A stretch of DNA of 64,000 bases from Stichopus chloronotus (GCA_021234535.1 CM037842.1:4739315-4803314), one strand, 5' to 3'. Positions 50,801-63,438 are shown, counted from the first letter of the stretch. Made by a program: numbers and translations. The notes: generated from the sequence alone by a model not told the origin.

Positions 50801-53800
50801 ACCAAACTACAAAGTGTCACTTTCATACATGAATTTCGTAACAATTTATACCCATTAGATTTTCTGCCCGTATACTTATTCCCTGTCAACACTGGTGTTA
50901 CTAGACGTCTAATAAGTCTTAGAAAAAAAAAACGTTCAATTGAACAACTTACAGAAGATTGTTGAACTATTCCAATAAGAAACGTCGAAAATTGATCATT
51001 TTTCTTCTTATTTTTTTTTTATATGTCTTGGTTATCGATAGACATGTGGAAGAAATAGTCAACTTATAGGGCATAAATACTCATATTTTTAAAGCCCGCT
51101 TGAAGCTTCCATCTGTAAGAGCTCGCTCATGCTCGGGTGACTTTTTGTACCCAGTAAACAGCAGGTACAAAAGGTCGACGTGATTTAAATTTAGGATCTT
51201 TGGTCCCCCTTTGCCGTCAGGTTGGCATTCTTGTTTCCACAGTGCCTATGGAAAATGTGTCCCTCATTCTAAGACCGAAAAAGAGGGGCGGGGTGGGTGG
51301 AAATTTTGCACCGTTACACCTGGCCCCGAATTTCGACCACACCCATAACGTGAAAGAGAACATATCTAAGAGAAACCTTGTGTATCTGTTATATCGGTGA
51401 CCAGTCCAATCCCCCCAAAACAACCCCTCTTTGATTTGTGTCCTACTCCACCCTTCAGGTAAATCTAGGCCTGTAGGCCACCATACAGTATGCAGTGTCT
51501 GTTTGATTCGTCCACATTAAATTTTTTGGAGGGTCTTATTCTTTGAAAGAACCATGCATGGTGAATATAAGGCAGGGTTGAATTTAAATTTCGTGGTAAT
51601 ATACTTTGAAGCAAAGTTTTGCCTGAAAATAGAAGGTGTACATGCTGGGCATTTTGGAGAACTACTGTATTTACCCCAACTTCTATAATAAGAGATAAAA
51701 CATTGCGTAATTGCCGACATCTGCACAGGGGCACCTCAGCCAATCGATCAGATAGCATGCGCCGAGAAAAAAACTCAGATTCAAAAGGTAAGTTGCTGAA
51801 ATTTGAGTCAGAGGTCACCAACTCCCATTTCGGGTACTTTGGAATTTCTAACATTTATTGTAAAAAGTTGTTGCAGTTATGTTGGATAAGATTATTACAT
51901 TTTCACTTAGAAATTATTACATTTACTCAGGGTAATAGATTTATAGCTTTTATTACATATAAATTTACACAAACCCTTTTATATTTTGTTACAGCCGGAT
52001 GCTCCTAAAAGTAACTGTCAATAAAAATATTTGAGAAATTTATATATGTATGTTCCAATTAATTTTTACCTTTGTCCCCTCTCTGGGCCTGATCAAGATA
52101 AACTCCCCATATTTTTGAAGTCTTGAAAGTCGTCAGAGGATATTGTTTATAAGTCTCTCTATTCCATGGAAACTCAAACATGGTTCAAAATTGCACAATC
52201 GCCTAAAATTTACTTAATACAGAAACATCAGAATAACAGTTGATCGTGCAAAGTGCATTTCGACTTCTTGTTAAGCTAAGTGAAGGCTAACATTGTAGTA
52301 AAAATATATTTTCTTTTTATTTATTTTTGCGGTAATTGTATGTCACAAAATGTAATATTTCGAGAAACTTGTTGCTCTTAGGGATGTCATTTCTCACTTC
52401 TTAATGGAACATTTCATCTCTTCCAAACATAGATACACAGTATTCTTAATGATTTTTTATAATTAAACAACGCGGGTTTAGTTAGCGACACTTTTCCTTC
52501 TCATTCTGCCTCTCAAAGGTTAAAATGTTTCAACCATGTTCAAGGCTTCAAACAAGTTGATTCTTCGAGTTTTTATACCTTCATTACGTTATGTCCAGTA
52601 CGAACACATTTTTCACACTACCCCAACGTTCACTTGCACGAAATGAACATTTATTTGTAGTTGATGTTCCCACCTTCTTTGTTTCAACAGCGATCGAAGC
52701 AACAGTTCAGACAGCTAGTGCTACAACAACAGCACCATGGAGCTGTAATCACAGTTGCAATCTTAACTTACAAATCAGTGCAGTTACTAGGAACCGAATT
52801 ATATAGACTAACCGAAGCCTTGAAAAGTGTGCAACTTGCTGTGATAAGATGTTCCTCTGCAACTCAAAATTGGGATCTTTGCCACAAGCAAAGTAGTTTT
52901 GATGTTCTTGTTTTCTAATTTATGTTTTTCCATATCAACACGGGAGTTCCCTCGGGAATTAATTCCCGCCTGCAATAAAATGACCACACTGTAACATAGT
53001 ACATTTAGAACAGTGTTATCTGTGATATTTCAGCCTTGACTCTTTACAAATATTATGCTAGTAGTGCATTTACAGGAAGAGATGTACAGGAAGAGATGTA
53101 TTGTATACAATGTCTCTGTAACGACCGCTCACTCTACATGCGTATGCATCGATGAGTGTAATTTTACGACCTTAACGACGTACATGTGTAGTCAATTAAT
53201 TTGGCATTAGTGAACAATTAGTGAACAATTTATGCATGATTTTTCTCATAAACGTGGTTATAGGAAGTAAATTGCAAGAAGGAATAGCAATAAGCAATAT
53301 TTCCTTGTCTGTATTGTAATGCAGCCGTAAATATCGAAAGTGAAATCTCATTACAGCTTAGAATAAATTGAAACTAATAGTAGAACTAAGGGAATAAATT
53401 ATTAATATTCCTCCACGAGGCAGTTGTAATGGGCCATTTAGAAACAGTCACCGGAAGTCAAATAGAAAGTGCAACCATATATTTGTGTTTACCGGCGTAT
53501 GTCATGTGGTTACTTCCTTGTATGTTTTAACGGCATATCGTACGCACAGAATTAATACGTTGCGACATTTTACATCATATGTCAGCTACCTATTAACAGG
53601 AATGTCACTCAATATGCTGTAAAACTTTCTTCGATTGTTTCTCAACAAGTTATTATTAAAATTGCGTAATCGTGTAAAATTGTGTAATTAATGCAGGAGC
53701 ACAAGCAGCTTTAGTTTGAATTCATAAATTCATTCATGAATTCTCTTATTCATAGATCTACTTTGAGGCTCACAGAGATATCAATTTGTTGTTCTTTTTA

Positions 53801-56800
53801 TCTCATCGCCGTTTAGGGCTACGATGAGATATTGTTGTTACTTGGCTAGTAGAGCTATGCTATGCTGTGCATTAATGGGAGAACGTTTGCCATGGAAACG
53901 CTTGAGTTGGATAAGTAGCGACACCCCAGGGATACCCCATGGTATACTGTAGTGACCATAGGTCCAGCCGGATCCTGTTGGGTGGTTTAAATGTATACGT
54001 GTAAGTGCCGATGTGAGTGCTTGCGTGTGCGTGGGTGAGTGTATGTGTGGGCACCGATTGGGGACACACATGAGAAATTAGGCTTGCAACCGGGGATATG
54101 CTAAAAAAACGGGGATATTCCCGGTTCTAGATATTTTAATATAATGCAAATTTGGGTTTCAGATATGCGTCCTCAAGTTTATAGCTCAATCTGACGTTTT
54201 CCCCAATTACCTGTTATATGGATTTATTCCTGTGTATAGGGGTGTATGTGTGTAAAAATATACACACAATTCCGTTTTGGTCGTGAATTGGGGATACATA
54301 CAAGTCTTATATCAGTAAAGTGGGGAAATCATGTTGCAAAGTGGGGATGTCTCCATTTACGTGAGGAAAAGTCCATGTCCCCAACAGGCCCCCTTAACGG
54401 GTATGTGTGTGTGCGTGTGTTTGCGTGGGTTTATTTAGGGCGCCGAACGGAGACACACAAAAAAAGTTCGAGCTTGCAACAGGGGTTACGCCGAAAAATG
54501 GGGATATCCGCATATCAGGGTATTTCAACGTAATGCAAATTGGGGTATCAAATATGCGCCATCGACTTTATACATCAATCATACTTTTCCCGCAACTACC
54601 TATGCTATGGATCTACACCTGTGTACCTATATATGTGTATTTATAACTGTAAAAATCACACAATCCCGGGTATGCATGTGTGCCTCCGCACCTGTGCAAA
54701 TTAGGTTTTTCTCTTCCCACAACACCTTGGAAAGTGCACAAACGATTAATATTTAACGTTGGTAAACTAAATAGGAATAAGATACAAAAAAATAAGATAA
54801 CGTTTTTAAACTAAATCCGAGACATTTTGCTCATACTAGACAGTCACCTTTCGAATGGTGGTTTGATTCTGATTGTCTGGACATACGAAAGTTTTCGAAA
54901 TATCCGCAAACACAAGACAAACTTTTCCATTTACCATTTTTTTCTTTTTTGTTTTGTCCCAGGGAACTCGAGAAAGCTACCCACCATGGTCATTTTGCTA
55001 CAGTCATAAACGACACCACGCTTTTCTCATTTTTCGTGAATAACGGTGTGTATTCCAATGAAGTGGGTTAGGAAGTAACCGTCTTAGCATGAGATACCTG
55101 ACTACACAAAGAGCGTCACTGTATAGGGTTGTGCAAGTAGTGGCTGTAGTGTCATACACCTATTTCCTGTGGAGGTGATATAGCATAATACTGCGTAATG
55201 TTCTATGCAGAGCGAAGTGCGACATCGAACAACAGGTTTGTTATTATCCACTCCTGACGTCACTTTTCATATATCCGGAAATGCCGGCTTCAACTTCAAA
55301 AGTCGGCTTCAACTGACGACAATGAAATTTCGACAAGTTACGCCAAAAATCCAATTATATTTCCAAGTTTGAACAAAAAGAAGTTGCACACGTCATGAAG
55401 TGATGTTTGATTTTCCTGAAAGCGTATCTTGCTTCGTGATACCATACCTTTAAGCACAGTGACCTATGCAGTCAAGTTGGCTCGTGCGTGCTTGTGCATC
55501 TGTGACGCCTGTGTGTGTGTTTGTGTCTGTAGCACTTGCTTCGCTACCTGTAACTGGCAACAAAAGAAAGGTGTGTCAATAGTGATTCAAGTGCAAGGAA
55601 ACACCGACGAAGGTCCCCACAGTTTTTCATTGCGAGGATTGTCTTGGGCCGGAGGTGGTCTTCAAATTAAGTGAAAGCATCGTAACATTTGCCACTTGAC
55701 ATTTCATATCTTATGATAATCGTCTAATGTTTATGATAACACATAAACATATCACGTTACATGAAGGTACAACAGGCCACAGGTCTTCAAAATTTGTATT
55801 GCATTGTGTGAAGTATTTCGCCCGCTGTAAAATTTGTCAGTAGAAACAAGTCTTGTTCTTATTTCTTTCTGAAAGTGGCTCTCAAGTTAATAATTTCAAT
55901 GGAAATACCTCTTACATTACACAATATCTGTTACAAAGATCACAAAGTAATAAAGTGAGTAACTTGCTATAGTTTTCGTTTTAAGTCTTAATTGTGTATG
56001 ATTCTGTCACATCAAAAACTGAAAAGAAAGTTTTTGTCAAATTACTTACTGAATATGAAGCGTATCTTCACTACCTCCTGCAACGGAAATACAATCACGG
56101 GAAGAGATCAAAACAATGAAAAGAATGTCCTGAATATCTTTTAATAAATCGATGTAATATTTACAAGAACGCTATGACAGAAGCCAAATAATGTAAATTA
56201 AATATAGAGACGGACGTTAACTCACCTTTTATTCTAACACAAAGGATAATGCTTGTCAAAATAGACACAAGAAACAAGATCGGTATCAATGCATACAGCG
56301 GTATGAGATTTAGTAGCTCTGTAAAGAGACAATGCAAAGAGTAAGTTGTCACAAGTAAGTAAAGACTTCACAGTGTTTAGGTAGTGAGCATTGTTTATAG
56401 CTGTCGGTGATGAACTGATTGGCCAATTCAAGTACTTTGTAATACAGAGGATGACGTGGTAGTAAAATAATTTGTAGGGGAAAAGGTTTGTTTAATTGAA
56501 CTCTTTCGGCCTTTGCCCCTGTTAGACCCCAATGTCAGCGGGTAGATCGTTTTTTTTAGCTATGTAACGTGATCGTACATCTGGTCCTCTCAGAATTCCT
56601 GTAATGTGTTAAAGGCTTGCCTCGGGGACACTCTTTTCTGTATGATAAAGCATGAGGTTATATACAGCATACCATAATGGTTAGAGTTTGTTTCTTCGAT
56701 GAAAATTTATCATGTGAGGACTAGCTCGTCCGTAATCGTATACAATTAATATTCACAATTTATACAGTGAGTAAAATAAGGCACATAATTGTGTGTCAGA

Positions 56801-58444
56801 ATCTAGTAGCATGCCATCAACGATGTAATTGTTATTCACTATTGCAATTGGTTCTCGAAACATAAGGCACACTATTTCTTCTACCGCTACTTCGTTGCTA
56901 CATTTTTTGACATTGTGAGAAATTAATTTTGTCATAATTGTAATTACGACGAATGAAGTAGATATTTTGTGCAGATAATTTGATTCATGAGTACTGACTT
57001 CGGCTAATGAAAACTTTCCATTTTTCATTTTCGAGTCAGTGATTGAAAAAGTGTCTTTTTGTAGTACATAGACATCTGAGATGATTTCCAGGTAAATTCA
57101 TGGCACGAATTTTAGCATAGCTCACGGAATAAGCCTATTACAGTCGTAAACTTGCTTGTGCCTTCACTTTGAGAGATTTACATGACAGACTCGAATCAAT
57201 AAGAAATTTGAGGTTTTTGAAGCTACTCTGTCTCATTGTTTGAGAATATATGCCTTTGTCTTCGAAGAAAGTGATGACTACTTTACAGTTAGGAAAATAT
57301 TCACACACTGACTTGACTTATCCATGCAACAGACGAAAAAGAGAGGCGAGTAGAAGTCAGTAACTTACCTCCTATTCCTGATTGTGCCCCTCCCCCTCCT
57401 CCGCCTCCGTGAGGCACAATGGTAGGTACCTCGGAGGCTGCACTGAGAGACGTATTCAAGGTCTGGGTCACTATATGGTCCCCATTGACCAGGCATGTTA
57501 CAGTCACATAATCTTCAGTCATGTGAACCGTAAGAGAAGACGTGAAGAAGGTCAGATTGAGTTCTGTGTCATGATTTCGTTTCTCGCCATTGACAAACCA
57601 AGTAATATTGAAGGGAGGAATCGCTTCTTGTACTCTACAGCTTATTATCGCCAGATCTGTTGTAATAATCCGGTCATTCTTTACTATGGCAACGGATGGT
57701 CGTGCTGCTTGCAGAAAAAGAAACGAATCATACCTTCACAAATGACACAAAATCAAAACACAATTTAAATGAATTGATAGGAAATAACTTCTTGATCTCT
57801 ACTTCTTCTGATTTAACAGTTCCATAATGCTAGTAGTTTATTGTGAAACATAGAACGTGTAGTACAAAATGTCTTTGTGTCACGGATGCTTTTTACTCTG
57901 TATTTCACAGTACATTTTCAAAAGTAGAATTGTGATAGTTATATTTTTCTTTTTCGAACTAACTCCATTTAATTCCAACTACATACCTCTGACTTCTAAT
58001 AAGAATGTGGCTTTAAGACTGGACTTATTCCAACAAGTGAAATATGCTTGTTCTAAAAGAGAATTGGTGATAGCGAACAACTCCAGGGAATGGTTTGAAT
58101 TATCACATGTATCCACGGTCATGTCAACAAAAATGTTTGACTGTTTAAGTCTTACACCGTCTCTAACTATTGTAGTGTTGTCCTGTTTCCAAATCACCGG
58201 GTTTACAGTAGAGCCAAGTATGACTGGACATACCAAGCAACAATTTCCGTTAGGTTCAACTATTATTGGTGAAATTGCTGCATCACTGACGGCGGCTGTT
58301 GTATACGTGGTAAATAAATCCACTAGTAGGAGAACTGCAATAAAAAAAAAAAAACAAAGCAAAACTGCTGGAAGTAGAGACTAACAAAAGATGTAAAACG
58401 ATAATTTTAGATTGGCGATGAACTTTACCATTTAATGCTAACAT
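41241..58444 (-). CDS. Gene A' (copy 2): two-Ig transmembrane receptor with pseudo-tyrosine-kinase tail
   Basis: Thirteen exons, 5' to 3': 58444-58429, 58334-57987, 57707-57369, 56318-56226, 56077-56050, 44898-44816, 44693-44544, 44240-44127, 43866-43667, 42726-42607, 41847-41736, 41588-41492, 41346-41241. All have GT..AG borders and continuous phase; the total is 1806 nt, 601 residues plus stop. Layout as in gene A: signal peptide, Ig1 (to about 121), Ig2 (122-234), TM (235-265), juxtamembrane, kinase-like domain (303-601). Catalytic residues are lost as in gene A. Ten of the 13 exons have exactly the gene A length and the other three (Ig1, Ig2, N-lobe) differ by multiples of three, as expected if protein function is selected. 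Intron 5 is about 11 kb and holds copy-2-specific insertions. Confidence 0.82.
42607..42726 (-). CDS. Gene A' exon 10: degenerate catalytic loop
   Basis: A 120-nt exon with the same inactivating residues as gene A: HIALCARK for HRDLAARN and DFN for DFG. I see one residue change in the whole exon (ANLE for ANRE at its end). Confidence 0.8.
43481..43494. promoter_or_regulatory. RFX X-box-like site in intron 9 of gene A'
   Basis: GTTGCTATGGCAAC, identical to 7198-7211 although surrounding bases differ. Confidence 0.4.
43667..44240 (-). CDS. Gene A' exons 8-9: kinase helix C to helix E
   Basis: Exon 8 (44240-44127, 114 nt) encodes [20 protein letters not shown] and [20 protein letters not shown]. 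Exon 9 (43866-43667, 200 nt) encodes the hinge [18 protein letters not shown] and the helix E region [15 protein letters not shown]. Amino-acid changes relative to gene A cluster in the kinase-insert-like part (MKGM for TQGL, T for K, R for S). Confidence 0.76.
44544..44898 (-). CDS. Gene A' exons 6-7: juxtamembrane tyrosines and kinase N-lobe
   Basis: Exon 6 (44898-44816, 83 nt) repeats [20 protein letters not shown] and SPQEMI; the tyrosines and the YESP motif are conserved. Exon 7 (44693-44544, 150 nt) keeps the degenerate loop [22 protein letters not shown] aligns with VAVK with Thr in place of Lys, one codon longer than gene A. Confidence 0.75.
48712..48960 (-). mobile_element. LINE (L1/Tx1-like) reverse-transcriptase polyprotein remnant
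   Basis: An 82-residue minus-strand fragment with [20 protein letters not shown] and [12 protein letters not shown]. This resembles the segment after the RT domain of L1/Tx1-type ORF2 proteins (d..G..l.y..f..kygi......y..lisaIP). No RT catalytic motif is present, so it is a 3' remnant. It lies in a 4.6-kb segment (47.65-52.25 kb) missing from copy 1; the rest of that segment has no recognisable gene. Confidence 0.5.
52250..53790 (+). repeat. Segmental duplication, block 2 of copy 2 (pairs with 11730-14760)
   Basis: Intron 5 of A'. It carries a single TTTTGATGTTCTTGTTTTCT sequence at 52897-52916 where copy 1 has two, flanking the kinase fragment. Confidence 0.75.
53799..53831. repeat. 10-bp inverted repeat at a copy-2-specific junction
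   Basis: TATCTCATCG, 13-nt loop, CGATGAGATA. It starts where similarity to copy 1 (CAATTTGTTGTT, 14706 onward) stops, so it marks the left end of inserted DNA. Confidence 0.65.
54005..54660. repeat. Imperfect tandem repeat, two units of about 0.37 kb
   Basis: Each unit has a GTGTGTGCGTG stretch, a GGGGACACACA-like segment, AACCGGGGATATG/AACAGGGGTTACG, TATTTNAANNTAATGCAAAT and a CCTGTGTA end. Partial extra GGGGA segments lie near 54290-54360. No gene was seen in 53.8-56.0 kb apart from A' intron 5. Confidence 0.65.
56050..56318 (-). CDS. Gene A' exons 4-5: transmembrane helix and juxtamembrane microexon
   Basis: Exon 4 (56318-56226, 93 nt) encodes [20 protein letters not shown] then [11 protein letters not shown], a membrane helix with a basic stop-transfer end. 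Exon 5 (56077-56050, 28 nt) encodes GGSEDTLHI and gives phase 2 for the exon at 44898. Confidence 0.74.
57369..57707 (-). CDS. Gene A' exon 3: Ig2 and glycine stalk
   Basis: A 339-nt phase 1-1 exon encoding [20 protein letters not shown], with [14 protein letters not shown] and VTCLV as the Cys-Trp-Cys of the Ig fold. The stalk [19 protein letters not shown] carries seven consecutive Gly, replacing the acidic stalk of gene A. Acceptor CTGCAAG at 57714-57708. Confidence 0.78.
57987..58444 (-). CDS. Gene A' exons 1-2: split signal peptide and Ig1
   Basis: Exon 1 is again 16 nt (ATG to donor GTAAAG) and joins exon 2 to give [20 protein letters not shown], a clear signal peptide. The Ig domain has [13 protein letters not shown] and AYFTCW, with sequons NTT, NHS and NKS, and ends [10 protein letters not shown] at a GTATGT donor. 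By eye fewer than half of the residues match gene A Ig1 (gene A has LSLDNDAISVSWKLGERD here), far less than in the kinase half. Confidence 0.77.
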
Positions 58445-58769
58445 TCCTGAAACAATTTCCTCGTAATAATGCCAGGAGATGGAAAATAGCTTGTAACGAA
58501 GTCCAAACCGTTTGCATAATAACCTTACAAAATTTACCTGCACGATCTAGTGATTACAGTTGACATGTCACTTTCATTTTAAAAGAATGAACATAATTTC
58601 TGTGCATGTCTACATCAAACAAGTTCCCGTCATATCGTTACCGTTTAGAGAAACACCGGTGACGTATTGCACACACTCACACTGCAATCACTTTTATTAA
58701 GTGGAAAGTTTTCACACTTTTATTTCACAGTTCATTTCACAGTTTTTACATTTTTATTTTGTTTCAGGA
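58429..58769. promoter_or_regulatory. Divergent promoter of genes A' and B' (copy 2)
   Basis: Only about 0.32 kb separates the two opposite start codons. It holds TGTCACTTTCATTTT at 58566-58580, the conserved IRF-core-like element also found in copy 1. A TTTTGTTTCAG acceptor-like sequence abuts the B' start codon, so B' may have an untranslated exon nearby. Confidence 0.5.
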
Positions 58770-59660
58770 TGGATCTATCAAAGAGTGCGACTGTTGCAAT
58801 ATTTACTTTAACGGTAATAAAGAGTTTCCTCGTAGGTATGTCTACTCCCTTTGTTCGGTTTTAATTCTCATATTTATTACGAAATTCTGTCATTAATTTG
58901 TTTCTAGCGAAAATAAGGAGAGCTCATTCGTTATTGTATGGTAAGGCATATCAGGCAGCTATACAGAGATTGCAGAGCTGACTAGTCTATGGTCATTCGT
59001 CATTCAGGTATTTTAATCAGTGTTGCGAGAATGCAGTATACTCGAAAGATTATTGAAATATGTGTCAGTAAATAATACAATTGTTTTTAAAGGAACATGC
59101 TGATTCTCCAGTGGGAGTTTCTCTTCCTTTACATTTTTGTGCAACCATTTTCATCACGCCGGGGATAATATGGTTGTCATCATAAATTTAGATTTTCCTA
59201 TTGCCAAAGTTTGCTTATATTGCTGTGCGTTGCTGTGCTTGTGCTTCGTATCATCACTTGCGTAGTAACTTGGTCACGTAAAGTTGCAAACAGTATGATC
59301 AAACGGTATCATTATCGAATGGACACATAGTTCGTCGCAATACTTAATGAGACAATGGTAGTGGGTCACAAAAGCATGCCTCTCTTTCCATTAACAATAT
59401 CTGCAATCAAATTCAGTTTATATTTCAACAATGTGTCACAAGCCACTTTTTGCTTATGGAGACAATATTCACAACTTGGTAATATGGGTCATGTAAGACG
59501 TCCTAGTTGATGAAGGAATCTTCATCCAACAGTTTGCTTCGGAGATGTCACTCTTCTTTGTTCCTTAATTATGAGTAACATTTTACAGTACTAAACCACT
59601 TCATATGAACATTGCCTGAGTTTTGATGTTAACTTGTATTTTGTGTCTTTCACTCAACAG

Positions 59661-59975
59661 GCGCAAATCATATCAAGTGTGAAAAAGTATATTTCGGGGA
59701 GCTGGGTCAGATATCATTAATTGAATGTAATGTCAGTGATTCCAAGCTATATGTGTATTGGTTTAAGGGTAGCGATACAAGTACGTATCCTGTTGTGTCA
59801 TACGAAGCGGGAAAGATAGATTGGGGCGAAAACTATGAAGACAAGTATGGCTTAACCGACGACCTTATGTTGAAGATAATCGACACAAATCTAAATGATA
59901 AAGGGGACTACACAGTGAGAATTTACTCGAGTGAATTTGACTATGAAACAGTTACCACAGAACTGAGGGTCTACA
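59661..59975 (+). CDS. Gene B' exon 2: intact V-like Ig domain
   Basis: A 315-nt phase 1-1 exon encoding ANHIKCEKVYFGELGQISLI, ECNV, LYVYWFKGSDTSTYPVVSYE, YEDKYGLTDDLMLKIIDTNL and DKGDYTVRIYSSEFDYETVT. It has Trp and the D.GdY pattern of a V-set F strand, but Val stands where the usual F-strand Cys should be; two Cys occur near the start instead. Confidence 0.72.
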
Positions 59976-61445
59976 GTAAGTCTTTTCAATAAGTAACATC
60001 TTTAAGTCTTTTCTGCTTGGAATTATAGTCGACATGAAAACGGTGTGAAATGTACGTTATTGTATTTTTACATGGTTCTCACATGCGATAATCGTCACTT
60101 GAGTAGTTTGAAAGAAAATGTACTTTGCTTTGTTAGGTTTAGATTGATATTGTACCCATTCCTTGCTGTGATGTGTTTAGTTGATTCAACATTCATCTGT
60201 AATTACAACATTGGCATATCACATTGTTCTCTTGCTCCGACTTCCGCCGATAAAATAATAGAATAAAGACAAAGTTTTCAGCAATTGATTCATTGAATAA
60301 TTATATGATGTAAGTGTAAGCCTTTGAGAAATTATTTAGATTTTCAAAGCAAATTATGCAAGATTTGTTCGTCAAATGTAAGCAGAAGGATTGTACATTG
60401 CGATCAAAGACCCTCAGATAAATTGCATAACTGCATTCTGTGCATCCAGATTTATGAAAAGCATTTCCAGAAGTGGTTATTTATTTCATAGTCACTGAGT
60501 CACATGTGCTATTATCATATATTATCATTTACAACTTCTGATTTTATTACGATTGTAGCACAAGTGTCAGAATTGTTTTATTTTGACTTTTTCGCCAAAA
60601 AAGGCCGACCTGATGACCCGTGCTTACTTATTGACTCATGTGACCCAACCTGCGATGATTGTTATCTGAATGTTACCAATTCTGGAAAACTGAGTTGGGG
60701 CCAGGCCACGCATTGACCTAACTTGGGTCGTTACCAATCAGTCCGGAATTAGCTTTATTTACAACAAACAAGAAACAGTTGAAGAATCTGACACTCATCA
60801 CACCACAATTGTAATTGCTTACACTGCAGACGGTTGTGGAAGAACTGCATCAATGTAATGCAACGCTTCTGTGTCGGAACATCCATATGAATCCATTCTC
60901 GACAACCGCAAAAGGAATGTTCGAATTTATTCAGGTAGCCTAATCTCCATACCATTGACAGCTTTGTACACTAATTCGTATGACACATGAGTGCATATAC
61001 TGGGAGCCATTACATTGCAATATTATTCTCTGACATAATACCTGCTGTTTTCATTAAACGTCGAAGTAGAGATTTTGTGTTCGGCCAGTTTATGGAATTT
61101 TAATAATATATTCATCACATTTATTTATATATTGGTCTGCGTTAGGCCTATCAACCTTTGCTACAATATACCGATATATTGTGTTGGTCTTTTCGTTCTT
61201 AGCCTCTTTCATTCAGTCTTGCGGTCTCAAACTTATCTTGAATAGGCTGTCTACACAGGCACAGGAACTAACGTTTTTGCAGATTTTGTGGTAACGCATG
61301 ATTCAATTAATACCTTAAGGACATGTTCTTTTCAGTGAGAGAGCATTGTAGTTTTGGTGGTAAGATGCTACCACCACATCCAACTTAAACAAATGAGCAA
61401 TTGATAAGGCTAATGATGTCGCTTTTCATTTCTTACTTTTTTCAG

Positions 61446-61582
61446 AAACCTGTAGAGACGTCGGTCCAGGGAAAACAATCCCCTAAGTATAGGAGCAACA
61501 AGTGTTGTGCCATTTATCATTTCAGCGATAGTAGCCCTTGTTATTTTACTTCTCGTTGTTTGCTTCATTCTGTGGAAGAAAG
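61446..61582 (+). pseudogene. Gene B' exon 4: transmembrane exon, one base short
   Basis: Opens ETCRDVGPGKTIP and then TAA. In the shifted frame the rest reads VVPFIISAIVALVILLLVVC and FILWKKG, the same helix as copy 1. The missing base lies near the short C-run at 61480-61483. Confidence 0.65.
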
Positions 61583-63438
61583 GTAACATTTGTTGTGTAC
61601 AAAGATCATGATGATATGTACAACTAACTGTAAGTGGAACTCAACCATATACAGTATTCATAATTCAGCTATAGGGATTGGTCATATAATGTAAAATCCT
61701 TTATAAATTCAACTATTCATCTAAAACAATTTACTTAAGTTAGTAAGTACAAGGAAATGTTTGGATCTTCTTTCAGCAAAGATCTTGGTTTCCATGTTTT
61801 ACTTTCATGAATCCTTTGCGTTTATGTTACTTTCATAATTGTGTGACTAGTTTTTAACTTTAAAGGGACAAATTCTTCTTGAGTTGTCTATTCAGTGGAA
61901 TATTTTAAAAGGTTCTCGTTTAACACAAGAATAAAATAGATCAATCCCCAAAAACATACATTTAGGAACAGGAACAAACTTAGTGGAAATAAAAATCGTA
62001 TATGGATGTATATATAATGTAAACGCAACGTGAAGAAGTTACAGAAATACAAAAAGTACAATATAACTTTGTAAAATTCTTTCTAGTGATCAGTTTGTTA
62101 CACAATGATATTCACCCGTGTTTGGAATGTAGAGCTGACATAATGAGGACGTTTTGGGTAAATGAATATATATAAGTTCCAGATGGTTGTAGTAAAAAAA
62201 TATTGAATATTAAAAGAGAAGGACACCCTGGGAATATAATTATGAAAATGAAGCTGAGGTGTTTGACAAACATCTTCCCAAAGTTTCATTCCGACATTCA
62301 AACATTTTTTTTCTATCGAAGTTACAGAAGTTGAATGTAAACCCACTTGAGTAAGTCGAATTTTTATGTAACATGACTACTGAAAGCAGGAATATTAATG
62401 TATTTCTTTGTTTTTACCTCTTTTACCTTTTTACTTGTTTTTATGTCCATGAAACCGCACATACTTGTACACATTTTATGTCGAATTACTGACGTGTATT
62501 ATGGAATAATCAAATCATTTATAACTCTGATTTGAGTCACATCTGGGGCATATCTGTTATTACGCATTGACAATGACTATGAAGAGAACAAAAGGTTTTC
62601 AATCACATGTGGTCAGGTTAGGGTTAGGCAGCTGAATTCCTGTTTATTTGTTATGACCATTCAAGTTGGAATATCTTGGAAGGTATGCAACATATTTAAA
62701 AGAAATTTGGTAATGGTGTTTACCATATGTTAGTCTTTCATCTAACATTGTTAAATGTCCTGACTTTCCTTACCCTATAAGAGTAAAACGGCATGATTTT
62801 ATTGCGAGAATAGGCTTGAAAGATCTAAAAATGTATTGTGAGTTCCGAAGAGTTACCACTATGCAAGTGAAGTTTTGTACCGACTCAGTATACAGCCTAC
62901 AATGACACTCTTTGTGCCTATGTCATGCCCCATCACTTATATTACTGTTTGAAATAATCCAACCACTGTCTCCGATTAAAGTACAAAAGAGAAAGGAAAT
63001 GGCAAATTTTTAGTTGACATCTTAACACTAATTCCCCATGAAGGTTTTGATTAACTCTAACACGACCTCTCAATTTTTTTCCGGATAAGTCATGTTCTGA
63101 AATCAAGGTATTTCATTTCACATTGCGTGCTGTCCTATGTCCTTTCATGTTAAACCTTTGTGAACACTTCATCTTCATATTAATTAGAATGATAACTGTG
63201 AAAACTATGAAAGAACAAGACACCATATCATGACAAAGAAGTAAATCATATGTATCAGTTCCCATTTAAGTCAATAAACGTTATTCATCGGTATTAACCA
63301 GGTCCATGCATTAATTTGGACAATGTACAGTGTATGGGAAATGAACAAAGAGCATGCGATTTATCAGGTACAAACCTTTCTTTAAGTTTCATGAGGGTTT
63401 CAAAATATTTTCTGATTCGTTCGATCCATTTCTTCTAG

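Noticed and set aside
51465..51854. 129-codon minus-strand open frame
   Set aside because: No domain recognised, overlapped by an equally long frame on the other strand; probably chance or old repeat.
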